The notes beneath the pieces were generated by a model. It had not been told where the DNA came from. It saw only the letters and a list, made by a program, of their open reading frames with translations, and ran no database searches. Positions 41,501 through 54,200 of a DNA stretch of 64,000 nucleotides are shown here, piece after piece. Every line of letters begins with the position of its first letter. Position 1 is the first letter of the stretch. Made by a program: the position numbers and the translations under genes. Origin of the DNA: Dirofilaria immitis (taxonomy: Eukaryota > Nematoda > Chromadorea > Rhabditida > Onchocercidae); assembly GCA_024305405.1 (NCBI GenBank), contig JAKNDB010000109.1:5518001-5582000 (forward strand), read 5' to 3'.

Positions 41501-44500
41501 AAATTTCTAACAGGATATCTTTCAAAGCTAATATTTAAAATTTTTTGAATTCCATGCAATGTTTTCAAACCAACATCATTAAGGACTTCAACAGATGCAA
41601 GCATTAAATCGATTTAGAAAGTAATGAACAGAAACTTACTCAGGGGCTGAATTTGTTCATCAGATACAGTCACAGCTTCAACACCATTGAGTAGTATAAA
41701 TCACAGTCTACTTTCTCACATATCGGAATTCTGCTTTGTAACTTGATGTCCATATCAAATAATCCTTAATTAACTTTTCATTAAAGCAGAAATATTGAAA
41801 AAACCAAAATTTTATAGCTCTAAAGTAATGATAAGAAAGATTTTCATTACAGAAATTCTATACGCTTCGTAACCATATAATTTTACAACCCATAATTTCT
41901 ACACAAAATTGAAACGATTTTTGAATCAACTATCTACAATGAACACATCGAGATAGAATGCGTTGACTTTACTGGCAACTGGTCGACACGAATCACGATC
42001 ATATAATGAACAGCGCCAAATTTGTGAGTCATCCAGTGATGTTCGAGTACGAACATAGCATAGCACTCGACTTGCCTCAAAATTCTAAAGAATTTGAAAT
42101 CAGCGAGTTACCTTTATCTCTAACAGGAGAAATTCCGATAAATTTATTCTTCATTTAATGGATCATAATCTCTTTCATTGAATAATACTTCCTCCTTATG
42201 CCCATCAACAGATGCATTGAAATAAATGACTATACCAATCATGTTTATTCCATTAAATGATCCATATGGTGTAGTATCCTGAGCATTGCTTATATTATAA
42301 TTATCAACATCACTATTTGACATTAACATTGTTGTATCATTACTAATCACGAAATTCTCTGAATCTTTATTATAACGGTTATTCTAAACAGATTCGTAAT
42401 TTCCATTATTGTCAGTTGGAACTGTTGAAACTAATAATTGTCGAAGTTTTTACTGTTTATAGCACCATGTACCATTTGTAGCGACCCAGTAAAATGCTGA
42501 TTCCTGAATGACACTATGTTATTATTTCTATTATGTTATTTTCTAGTTATTCTAAAGGGCAGTCTGCAGCAATTAATTGTTGTTATAAACGTATTGAAAC
42601 AGTTTTCTTATAAATATCTATAAAAACAGATTTTAAAAAATGAATTTACCTGCTCGAGCGTTAGAGCAGAAGTAGAAACAACATCAATGATACCATCCTT
42701 GAAAGAATGAGGATCATGATGCCGACCATCCATCCATGCTCGTTCAATATGTTTACGCGCACGATTCAACCAGTAAATATAGCTATCAGATAAATTGGAA
42801 ATGTAAAAGTGAGACATTAGAGTAACAATAAAATCAATTTGAATTTAAAAGCGAAACAAGCTGATTCAGCAGAAATTCAAATGAGTAGGGAATACTAAAT
42901 ATGTGGCATCTCTTGAAATAAAAATGGTTTTTGATAGATTATACAATCAGAATTACAACAAAAATATTACCCATCAATTGGGTCAAGTACGACAGAATGA
43001 AGAGAATCAACGTGAGAATTCTGATTTTCAAAATCGGAATGCAATGCAATGGCACAATCGGTTTGCCCATTCAAAGGACATACAATGCGTCCAGCATTAT
43101 GTATACCAGCTGTTTCAACACCGACGTATCTTAATAATGTTTCTGTGAAGAGAGATCTTGTATTCAGCACTTAAAATAGTCTTTTTAATACATGCATAAC
43201 TGTTAACAATGAAATTTAGTTTTATCAACTTTTATAAACTCCATTTTTCTGATGATGACTTTCCTATCTTCTGTTCATTATACAAAAGCAATTTTTGCAG
43301 TGACTTCTAAAAACTATACTTTACAAATTACTTTTTACCATGAATAGTTGTCTATGCTTTTCTATTTTCCAAAAACTTCCTTAAAAATTAAATAAACATG
43401 TCAAAAAAGGCTTCGAAAGCATTAATTTAGATTCGTGCTTACTTAAAAATTAGCGATTAGATAATATACAAAATGGGTTATCTTGCAATATAACATCATA
43501 GAAGTACTTTATCCATACAGCGGAGTGTTTGAAATGGAACAAGAAATGAGAATTTAGAGAAAATATTCGGCATGATTTCTGCAAAGAGATATTTTTAGCT
43601 TATTCTGAGCTCAATTAACTGAGCATTTTCCATGTACTTCCTTGTGGATATGCAATTTTTTTGATTGAAAGTGCCGATATTAGCGCAAAACAGGTAGAAT
43701 ACTTTTCCCGCTTCGTGATATACCAAATACAAGGAAATTCGGAATACACCAAACATAAGGAAATTTAGAAAGATGCATACAGTTTGCCAGTTATCCAGTA
43801 GATAGCAAGTGAAGTGATTGTTTCATCGACGATACCACTCGTGCGATGTATATGTGCGAGAGCTATGCTGTTACCATCCAAAGCGATTACGCGAATGTTA
43901 CCACTAGATGAATGCAATCAGCTTTCCATGTAGGCCAAGATGTTCTGCAGTAAGGTTACTTGCAGGTGCAGTTTGACACTAGTTTTAATATTTGTAGCAA
44001 GATTAAATATTTCCACAAATATGATAAAAACTATTAAAGTAATAAGGTTGTATTCAAATTATCAGGTACTAGGCAATAGAACGAATGTTCATCATATTCT
44101 CACTATTCTAACTAGTAGCGAAATTTTTGCGAATTCTGGGGCCCATAGACAGCGCATTAAAACGCGGAATTTGAAATTAATATCTCAGAGTTTTCTTCAC
44201 CAACCAGTAATCAAAAAGATGATGCAAATGCTACACATATAAGAAGTGACATCATATACATATTTAATTAACTAAGAGAGCAATATTAAATTTCCGCAGC
44301 CGATGAATGGATTAACCGTATAAGCTACATCCTACAATCAATTTTCAGAAATATAATAATTTCGAACTCTGCCAATATCTAATGAAATGAGAACAGAAAA
44401 CGATTCATCAATATCAGAAACGATTTCCGTTGCTGACGTAATCGCAGTTTTATCAACATCCAATGTTAGTTGCTTGATAGTTTTCCGTTGCCGAGCTAAT

Positions 44501-44763
44501 ACTGGAACTTTTGTTAATACTGCTAAAAAATTATAATAATTAGCTGATACACTCACATTTCTGATGACATTCAATAAGTATTTTGCTTTCGATGCAGCAA
44601 AATAATGTTTTGCACTCTCGAGCACTGCAGTCCTGCATTTCGTTCCTCTTTGGAAATGGGAGAAAAGTAAAACAGAATACATCCAGGAAGAAGAACTTAA
44701 GTACGAGTAACCTTGTTCGATAAAAACATAACACAGAGCGATAGCAAACAAATTTGCTTTCAT
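32595..44763 (-). CDS. LRP5/6 (Arrow)-like receptor, with lesions
   Basis: The domain order is that of LRP5/6, the Wnt co-receptors. A possible signal peptide lies at 44763. Propeller 1 spans 44.5-41.65 kb (for example YIYWLNRARKHIERAWMDG) with EGF1 at 41484-41344 (NPCESKNGDCSHIC). Propeller 2 includes 41084-40851, 40112-39938 (NGIVVDARHKRLYWAEGS) and 39578-39359, where EGF2 begins (CQINNGGCLHIC). Propeller 3 spans 39.0-36.9 kb with EGF3 at 36.65-36.5. Propeller 4 spans 36.4-34.95 with EGF4 near 34.9. Three LDLa modules lie at 34.74-34.25 (DCADGSDEAYC), then hydrophobic sequence near 34.1 and a Ser-rich tail to 32595. Lesions: in-frame stops near 42450, 42384, 40669 (in a YWLD motif), 34648 and 34308; frame breaks near 42145, 40275, 39025, 34880 and 34628; missing Cys in EGF3 and LDLa2. 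The gene may be decaying or mis-sequenced. N-terminal exon joins are uncertain. Confidence 0.8.
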
Positions 44764-45896
44764 GTTATTTCATCGGCAAAGAACCTTACGCTGTGTTGAG
44801 CGATTAAAGCTGAAACTGAAAAATATATATATTTCTATTTAAGCTCTATATATATATTTCTGTATATATATGCTTTATATGAACAATTTTGTGACAGTCA
44901 TCCCATAGTTTAAAGAGGCGATACACTGCTGACTGAACAACCCTTTGAATAATTCTTCCTTAATAGGCTCGATATGCCACCAATAACTCGCCATTCCACT
45001 CAACCGCCATGCATATAAACGCAAATCCGCTTAATATTGTCGCCATCATCGTCTGCGTGCATGGGAATACTCATAGTTGGATATTCTTGTCAAACATCTT
45101 CTACTTTGCGGTGGTATAAATTCTGGCCGTAAAATTGGTGGCGATAGCATTGTTTATTCGGACTAGTTGATCAAATAAGTTGTGAGCTTGAGCTACTACT
45201 TTAATCAGAAATTCCTGTCCTTATCACTTTCTAAAAAATTGATAAATCTGGAGAGAAGTTTAAAATGACTAGTCTGATACATATTTTCACTGCAGAAAAT
45301 GAATTGAAATCTCTCGCCATTCACTGTTGTACAAATATGTAAAAATAAACATTGACTGATTTGGATGAAAAAGGCCAAAATTCCTTCCATTCCCAAGAAC
45401 ATTTTCTTTCAAACTTATTTAAACTTGTTTAGACTATTTGCTATATTTGTTTCATCAGGAAACTTTCTGTAAATATCTTTGATAAATGAAACAGTATTTA
45501 TGAATGATTTATCTATAGATTGAATATTTCTAGAATACACGCCACAGTAAAAACAAAACTGACGATAGTAGCGAAAATATACCATTCTGGTAAAAATTAT
45601 GCGGAACAAAACATACACTGTAAAGATAAACATTTTTTTTTTAAATTACCAAAATCAAATTCTTTCCAGTGTGCTTGACACTTTTTGCAAATAATAGTCC
45701 AATATCTTAATGATTTTCGGAAAATCATTAAAATACAACTTCATGAATTTTCTGGCACACATATATCACAAACTAAATACAGGAATTAACTGCAGCCTTG
45801 CTGCCAATCAAATTTAGAACAGTAGTGTATTTTCATGATCATATTCTCTTTAATTCAAGATAAAAAAACTTTGAAAATCAATATGTATTGAATGCT
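44764..45896. other. Short intergenic stretch upstream of the LRP-like gene
   Basis: This holds an AT dinucleotide-rich patch at 44820-44880 and AT-rich sequence without supported coding content. The promoter of the LRP-like gene should be here if its first exon at 44763 is right. Confidence 0.5.
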
Positions 45897-46044
45897 TTAG
45901 CTAGCTGAACCATCAGCTTCATCTGAATTTTCTGAGGACATCTGTGTTTGGTTAGCTTTTGGGGTCTGTCTTCCGAAATTCTTCGGTCCATGCAACTTGG
46001 CGATTCTGAGAATGCTGCATTCATCAAGGAGTCCAGGATTTCTA
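45897..46044 (-). CDS. Possible terminal exon of an unidentified minus-strand gene
   Basis: After an acceptor ending GAGACAG the minus strand reads one nucleotide plus 48 sense codons to a TAA at 45897. The segment includes NPGLLDECSILRIAKLHGPK, then a basic stretch and an acidic, Ser-rich end (SSENSDEADGSAS). It is GC-richer than its surroundings and looks like a genuine C-terminus. I do not recognise the family. Caution: two other minus-strand frames and one plus-strand frame are also open across much of the same 180 bases, so the frame choice is not secure. Upstream exons would lie between 46.1 and 51 kb and were not identified. Confidence 0.3.
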
Positions 46045-46099
46045 CTGTCTCAGTTTCAGTACCTGCAAAGATTTTACAGTTAGGAATATAAAATTAACT

Positions 46100-47580
46100 T
46101 TTATAACGCACAAAAAATCGCTAAGGATTTATGATGGATGAAGACTTCCTTTGGACTCGGGTGGGTTTTTAGCTGTAACAAGTTAGACGAGATAACGATG
46201 ACGAATATGTGATTTTGGATATGACTGAATGTTGTGATAAAGCGTGCTTTCCAAAATCGAGAAGGTATAACAATTTACAGAAGGAAAGTTCGAATCATTG
46301 CAACCTGACCAGAATGCAGGAAATATTTTGGAATTGCATTGTGGAAAAACCTGTATCGAATATTTTAAAAACGATAAGAGTACGATAGAAAATTGAATTT
46401 GTCAGTAAGAGTATCCATTCTGTTGTAATGGATTTCGCGTGTGATGATGTAAAATTCTTATTGCAAAATGCCAAATCAGTACTAGCAAATATAATCAAAT
46501 GTGTAGTGTTTTCACTAGCTTTATCTTTTCTGATTTCTTAAACAGTATCCAAGCTTTCTGTTAGCAAGCTATACTACCGGATCTATTTTATCAATGTTAA
46601 CGACGACACCCATCTATCTCCTTGTCATCTATTTCTTCATGATATAGTATGGCCAGAATAACTAATAACTCAATGAGTTTATCTAATAATATTTCCAAGA
46701 GCGTATTTATTCTATTTAAAAACGCAAAAAAAAAAAAAAAAAAAAAAACGTAGATAGAGGTCTATTAACGGTCCAGCGGATAGCATTTTAAATGGGATAT
46801 CGCTGTTAAAACATGAGTTGTTACAAAGTAGAAAAACTGACGGATGGATATGGGCAAGCTATAAATAAATAAATATACGAGACTTACTTAGCACTTCTTG
46901 CACGTTATTTGCCGGTATTCTTTACCATTTCCATGTATTTTACTAACACTATCAAATACTTTTGAATCCATGTGGTCCATAGCTGAAGTTCTCTGTAGGT
47001 GCTTCCCCAATTCAAGAAATGAATATAGATCGCTCATTCTCACGAATCAATTTCAAATTAACATTAGTAATGATAACAATAATATCCGTACAAGTTTTCA
47101 TATTTCTAGCTTTTTTTCAGCTTCTATGAGAGCTTCTCTGTCATAAGCGCATTTCTTATGAATTGTTCCATTTGATCTTGGAAAATATGAGTCGGCCAAT
47201 AATGCACAGCTAAGTTTGCTCATATTTTTATTGAAGTCCCTAAATCATAAACATTTCTGTCACTTAAATTACAGAGAACTTGAAAAATGAAACATGTAAT
47301 ACGAAAAATTATAATAATCATATCTATTAACATCTAAGAATTATATTCATATCCGGTATAATGAATATTCTTGTGATAAAAAAAAGAATTGCTGTTTGAA
47401 TTTTCTTCCGTCGACGAATTGACACTCTGATCTGATCAACTTCCCAAAAGACTATAAACATCCAAATAATACGGAGCCTAAAATTTATGTTACTAATTCT
47501 TTTTACCTCGAGGATTCAGATAGAATAGACCGGTTAATTCAACAACTGCAATGTGCAGTTTTGGATGTAGATGAATAAGC

Positions 47581-47611
<31 letters not shown>

Positions 47612-50275
47612 AGAACGCACCACGTTCCGGATTTTATTTGTATTGAGAAAATCGAAATTTTGAAAATTTTTCTTCAATTATTTTTAAAATGACGCTCTTG
47701 GAAGACTTTTATCTCATTATCATGCATTTGCGAATAAATTAACGCGAGCAGTAGAAATGCTTCAGCTCTATTTTTTGATCGTATATGTATGCGTCGAATA
47801 GTGTGTCAACAACCACACTGTGATATCCTCGGGTAGTCTGTTTCAAACCATCCTTATAGGTACAGAAATAGTTAAGGTACAAAGTGGAGAAGAGAAAATA
47901 CTAATCCAAATAAGCTCCTTTATTTGCAAATTCCTGCCTGTCCAGTTTTTCCTTCTGTTTTATTACTTTTATGAACGATCTGGACAGCGCATATTTCGGT
48001 ATCTTAATCTCTATCCGAAATTTCTGAGCGTGAGTTTATAATAGCTTAATCTGTCAAAACAGTTATCTCCTTTATGCTAGTAACTAGTGGCAATACTATT
48101 CTGAACGCATGTAGTGAACGTCCGGACATTCCAGTATTCTCGGAGATCACGTAGCAAATGTAACTTGATATGTTAGAGAAAGTTTACTTTCTCCTCTTCT
48201 GATGACCATGCCGGCTTCGTTGTTTCACAAAAACAACAGATGGTATATCGTTTCTTCCTTTGTCAAATTAGTGCATGGTGCTCAAAGTAATCAAGCATTC
48301 TGGAAGATTGGCAAAACTTCAACCAAGATATCGAACTTAGAGAGAAGGAATTTAATAATATACAAGTTTCCTGTCCTGTTTTTTAGGTAGGATTTTACGT
48401 GATTCCAAAAATAATTGAATTTTTGCAAGAAGGTGAGTATAGGAGACATACTAGATTTAGGTATATTTTTGTTGTATGGAGCAATTGGAAAATGAGCAAT
48501 TGAACAGCTGTATCCTTAACTATGTAATACAATGAACACTTTGATTTAGTAATCACCTTATTAGACGCATCCTTTCATCAGTGTCGTAAATAATATAAAA
48601 TCTAATAATGCTTTTAAATCTTGAAATAGATTTTTTTATCTAATAACCTTATAGAATTTCAGCGTCATCCTATTTCAGCATGAGAAATGGAATGAAACTC
48701 GGTTTGCATATTTCATCCAGACATGAATATGTACCTTGAAAAACATTACAGTATTGATGGACAAATTGCGAAAACTTCCAGAAATTTATTATTACCAAAA
48801 AAAATTAGCTATTGATATTTGTTTTCCAAGAATTGGAAAACTATTGCACTGATTGCAAAAAACTCTGAGCCTTCTCTAATAATCTCATTCATAATGTGTG
48901 GTCAAAACAAAGTTGATAGTTGATATATATATATATATATCAATAATTGACGTAACAGGACAATGATCAAAAATTATAAAAGAAGTAGCCTTTGTAAGCT
49001 AATTTATAGATACGACATTCATCGTATGAAAGAGTTGCTCGTCTTTTTACCAAAAAACATGATGTGTCCTTGTCGATCAACTGATTACAGCATTCAAAAC
49101 ATTTTTTAAGAAGATTTCGGAAAAGTACAGAGAATTAAAAAATGTTACTAGAAGAAAATTTTAGTTTATCAGTTGTATACCAAATGACAACAATAGTTAT
49201 TTTACTTCAGTTAGAAAAAAATAAATCAAAATTAGGTTACGTATCAGTACAAGTTTCAGATCTTCTACCACATTCAATTAAAGTTTCACTTTGCTGATAA
49301 TGAAAATTAGCAAAAGAGACATGATTCCTTTTCATTCTATGGAGCATCCAGATACAAATGCAACATTTATCCTGCTATACTCGCAACATTTTCATATCTC
49401 TTCAAAATCCATCACTAATATCCCCGTGCTCGCCTAGTATTTTCATTGCATATAAAAAATCAGCATAAGCTCTACAAAAATCTGTTGCGAAGAATTTTTA
49501 ATCACCTTTACAAATGGAACTCAACTGCTAATGTATTCTGCTCCTTCAACTTTGCATCTAAAATATTGGATGTACTTACTAGTCTTGCTAGAAATTATTT
49601 GTATCCGAATGAGCCGTTCTCATCTCCGCGTGATTAATATGGCACAATCTAACATGCACTTAAATCTAATTTTTTTCAAAATTTGAAAAGCATTTTTTAA
49701 CATTGCGAAATTGGAAGGATCATTCTGTTACTTCAAAAGAGTGTTTCAACTATTATTATGCTAAATTGGTTTCAACAAAAGAAACAATTACTTTAATAAA
49801 ATCTGACAGAGCGTTGTGTTGCGTTAGAGATTTTTTCATTTCTTCCCATAATACATTGTTTAATATGCTCCTTCCGACATGTATTTTTGATTTTCTGCTT
49901 TTTTTTCATTTTTGATACCTAATAAGGCATAGAACTTAGACCCACTATCTCTTCTGTGTTACTTCGATGTGCTAAAGAATTCATATATCAAAAAATCAAT
50001 GTTTAACATTGAAAACGTAGTGCACGGAGATATGTTCATTTAACTTGTAAATAGCTCAGTAAGTTATCTTTCTATGGTAACAATGTTTTAATAAACTTCT
50101 CATGTAATCGTAGATGCTTTTACGCATATGACAAACACCAGCAAGTACTAAAATTGTTAACGCTTACTCTTATGTTGATCCTTTTTTCTTTTAATGAAAA
50201 ACATGCAGTATTCTAATCTTCACTTACAAGTTTCAACTTCTGTTTACAAAAAGGTTAGTAACGTCACAGGGAAAA
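46100..50275. other. Mostly non-coding DNA between the possible terminal exon and a decayed coding block
   Basis: A plus-strand frame at 46180-46388 (69 codons, with DNDDEYVILDMTECCDK) is coding-like but has no recognised family. Also present are a run of 23 A at 46726-46748, a TA array at 47584-47611 and an AT array near 48923-48941. I could not support any complete gene. Confidence 0.4.
47584..47611. repeat. (TA)n dinucleotide repeat
   Basis: An uninterrupted run of about 14 TA units. No associated gene. Confidence 0.9.
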
Positions 50276-50657
50276 CATTGTCTTACATTCGAAACACATT
50301 TCATCACGAAGAATTCTTTTTGGCGCTCTGCTGATATTTTCGGTTTCGAAGTTATTCCATATCAAGATAGGATTACCAATAGTCTGTGTCGTATCCTCAT
50401 ACTATCGACTTCCCATTTTAAATGATCTCTTTCCACTGGCAGTTCTGTGCAGCAATGCGACCTCCGCTTCTGGTTTTCTAGATTCCTTCCTGATGCTTTT
50501 CACTTTTCCTAACCATAATGACGAATCTATAACAATGGTCAGACTCATCGATCTTTATTTATTTGTTTATTTATCTATTTTTTGCCTTAGATAATTCTCC
50601 ATTTATTAAAACAGTACGACCAACAAGCACTTCAATAGATGAAAAATTTCGATTTTT
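50276..50657 (-). pseudogene. Stop-interrupted coding-like block of unknown origin
   Basis: On the minus strand, 50657-50600 reads IEVLVGRTVLINGELSKAKN. Then from an ATG near 50549 a frame continues for 46 codons (with VIDSSLWLGKVKSIRKESRK and EAEVALLHRTASGKRSFK) to a TAG. The same frame reopens for 43 codons (with YEDTTQTIGNPILIW and RAPKRILRDEMCFECK). Codon choice is protein-like. The VGRTVLINGE then WLGKV order faintly recalls the end of a retroelement integrase, but this is not secure. It may instead be exons of the gene ending at 45897. The plus strand carries a 111-codon frame at 50563-50898 that partly overlaps; I favour the minus strand. Confidence 0.3.
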
Positions 50658-50899
50658 TTTTTTAACTTCTATACGGCAATTATTGATATATTCGTGCATG
50701 TTCCTTTATGCTTGTTTCCTAGTGCAGATCTGCCACGCCTTATCTATGATGACGCTCACTACCCATATTGTTTACAATTTTAATCAAATTCACTTACTAA
50801 AAACCGATGTTCAGAAGTTTTTAGAATTTTTTAACTTCTATATACTAATTATTGATATATTAACTTCGAAAAGAGAAAAAGCAACCAATGTTAAATAAA

Positions 50900-51283
50900 A
50901 ATTGTAGAGAAACTTTCACTCTGAACACTAAAATAAAACTAAATCGCACACATCCTGATCTTAGTTTTTTTATCAACTTAATCAGTTAATAGGAATGATG
51001 CAAAATTGATCTATTTGAAGAACGGGTGAAGTAGAATGTATCAGAGCATTTCGTGCCATAAAGATATCATAGACCATACCACATTTTTGAAGGCGAAATT
51101 GTATGCAAATTTCGTAGTAAATAATGCCACTCAACAATGGAACAAGCGGAGATTTTATCGAAATATTTTCATTTCTAACAGTGAGAAACTTGACATCGAA
51201 CGGAAAAATATAAACTTATTAGATAGAAAAAAAATATCGAGTGCGAAATGTAAACGCTGCGATGAAAATGCATCATAAATAGA
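50900..51283. other. Intergenic sequence, likely including the tetraspanin 3' UTR
   Basis: An 80-codon plus-strand frame at 51036-51278 has no recognisable features and overlaps the expected 3' untranslated region of the minus-strand tetraspanin. I see nothing else here. Confidence 0.5.
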
Positions 51284-54200
51284 TCATACTGTGGTACAGT
51301 AGTAGGAGCCAAGCACGCTCTGCGCTAACGATAAAGCAATACAAATTCCAAGAAGCTGAAATGTTCTCTTACTATAATCATGAGCGATCACATATTACTC
51401 ATAAGTTTTCACATCTATTTTGTCATTATTGACAACGTACAAATTTACCAATGTACAAATTTTTTTTTACCAATCCCATCAACAGTTGAGCTAAGAAAAA
51501 CAGCAGAATTTCAGTTGTCAGTGAGAAAATGCTGTAAAATAAATGAATAGAAAGGTTTAAAAAGTAGAAATTATATAAGTCTTTTACCTCATTTATTAGT
51601 TTGAAACATACTTGAAATTCATTAACTTAAAAGAATAAAATTAACTGTACCTGAAATGCTGCAAATGATAAACCAGTGGAGACAAATATGACCGTCTGAA
51701 CAGTTAGCCAATCCAACAGTTTTTCATGACAGCCCTAAAATCTCCTAAAGATACAAGCAAAACAGAAGTTTATCAGTAACTCAATTATCAGTGGCTCCTA
51801 TTTTGGATATTTATGAGTATACATCCCATTTCTGCTATTGTTTTTTAAGATGATTCTGCAAATTTCGCAATGTTTCTACCCCTAATTAAAAATTTTTTTT
51901 TAAATAAAATCAAAAAATTGACATATGCAATGGAAAAATGAGAACTGCTTTTTGAATATTGCTTGTAACTCATCATATCCTTATTTCATTTAAATTTTTT
52001 TTCGTCTGTGTAGTCATAGATGTACAAGTGATTCTCCTCTGTTGAAAAAGTTATTAATAAGTGAGTGGAATAAATATCAGAAGTGTATTTATAAACTAAT
52101 AACAAATGAAGAAATGATGGTTATACTAACGATGAAAAGCAAGAAATGGACAAACAGTCTCATGATCATACAGTTTCGTACTATATAAAGATCCTATCTC
52201 AATCACGGTGCCTTTGGTAAATGACTAGAAAATAAACGAATAAACTAACGGAACACAAATGTTTCCACTCATGCAATGCAGCACCAAAATATTAATTTGT
52301 TAGCGATTATTTTTTAGACAGTACGCGGTACTAATCCAACGCAACAATATTTAAATCATAAATTTCACTGAACGAAAAGTTTCCTTTATTCTTTCTAAAT
52401 ATGATATGTTTTTAATGAAAGAATATATGTGACCAAAATCAAGAGAAACCGAACTCGTTTCCAATATATGCTTGGGCCTATGCAACACTCTCTCATTGTT
52501 TGCTTGCGTTCGTTTATTGTGCAATAAATCTCATTCAGCATCCTCTACCTTTCCCTAACTTCTTCACTATCTTAAGCAGTTACCCTTCGGACTGTTTGAC
52601 AAGATTTCAGATCTACTTAAGGAGAGATAAAAATATGAATCTTCAAAAATATCATTCCATGCGTTCAAGTAGCAAACGCTCATCTATTAACCCCTAATAA
52701 CATATTATTTAAATAAAGTTACATCTTATTTAACAGGTCAGAATCGGTCAGATCTATTTTCATGCATCTTCATGCTTCTTGGGCATCAACGTTAAACATC
52801 TGCTGCGCACATTTGACCTTAATGTTGTTAAAATTTATCACATTAATCAACAATCTAAGAAACTCTTCGGAAAAATTATATAATCAATACCACTTGTTAT
52901 TATGACCGCTCATATTCCGACATTTTGCATCCTTTAAATAGATCCTGAGTTTCGTATATTTTCATCCTTCTTATAGTAATATACGCACAATAGTTCTTGT
53001 TTAGTTTTTCATATAATCCTGCACACCTCGCGCTTTAATTCAACGTCAATTTTTCGGGTAGTTATGCTCTCCATTCCTTATCCTTTCTTCGGATGCACCG
53101 TTACGGCTGCTTTTTCACGAGACGTCATGTACTAGCCGACAAAATGCTGATGATTATTTCAGATCTCTCCACTGTTTCCATGCACTTCTCTTCACACACC
53201 ATTGTTTTCATTTTTTGTTCTTCCTAAGGATCTGTTTGCTCAATTACTCATGCTTAATAACCGGGCTGTAATCGTCCTTTCGGATTTTTATAGGTATTTT
53301 ACTCTCCTACGGCGTATCCCTTTTCTTGATTCGTCTTACTTGAAGTTACATTGCGCTGTTTTACGCGCGTAATTATGAAAACGGCTCTGATTACGTTTAT
53401 GTTATGAATCTGCTTATCTGATTTAAGAAGTGTTTCTCTTTTTTAATTTACGTTAAAAAAACAAAAAAAACTATTTTCGAGATAGCTTGATCACTTACAC
53501 ACAAATTATCACTTCCTTTAATTTATTATTACAAAACAATACCAGCTTCAAAACAGTACCTACTCAAGTGTACAAATATGCTTTGCCAAATTAAAACTAT
53601 GGTAGCGTACTTTGGTATTTTGTGTTTGAGTACAATATGCTTCTGACGTCTAAGGCATCATTGCATAGTAACTGTGAAGCGAAAATATGTTTTTAGTAAG
53701 AGAATTATGCAACTGAAAACAAAATCTTGATTTTTCTGGTAATAAAATTAAAACATGTTAGGATGTACTCTAACAAGACAGTAACTTTCTTTAAACCTAA
53801 CAATGTGAAAAGAGGATCAATCACCATACCTGAGCATTGACAGAACTATTGAAAGCAGAAGTATAGTAGTTATATGAAGTGCACATTGGATCAATTGGCT
53901 TTATAAACCAGGCTCGTGCTTCTTGCATTTGTTTACAGCACGATGGCGGTACAAATGATATGGTACCACGCTCTGTATTAGTTTTGTACCAAAACGAATC
54001 ATAATAATTGTGGGGACCGGTGGCACCACAACATTGTTGCTGGAAGAATATGCCATTTGTAAGTATATCGGCATATATACATTTGATTAGGGTATTTGAA
54101 ATTGAAATCAGTTAACTTAGAATAAACCACCTCCTTAGAAATTCATTAATAATAACTTTGCTCAAAACATTTCTCAGGAATACCCACCAGTAGGAACAAT

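Noticed and set aside
26295..46300. Short matches to tRNA B-box-like GTTCGAAT strings at several places
   Set aside because: No matching A-box at the right spacing and no cloverleaf could be drawn.
50563..50898. 111-codon plus-strand frame with hydrophobic stretches
   Set aside because: AT-rich composition alone gives such Phe/Leu/Ile-rich frames; its start overlaps a more protein-like minus-strand segment.
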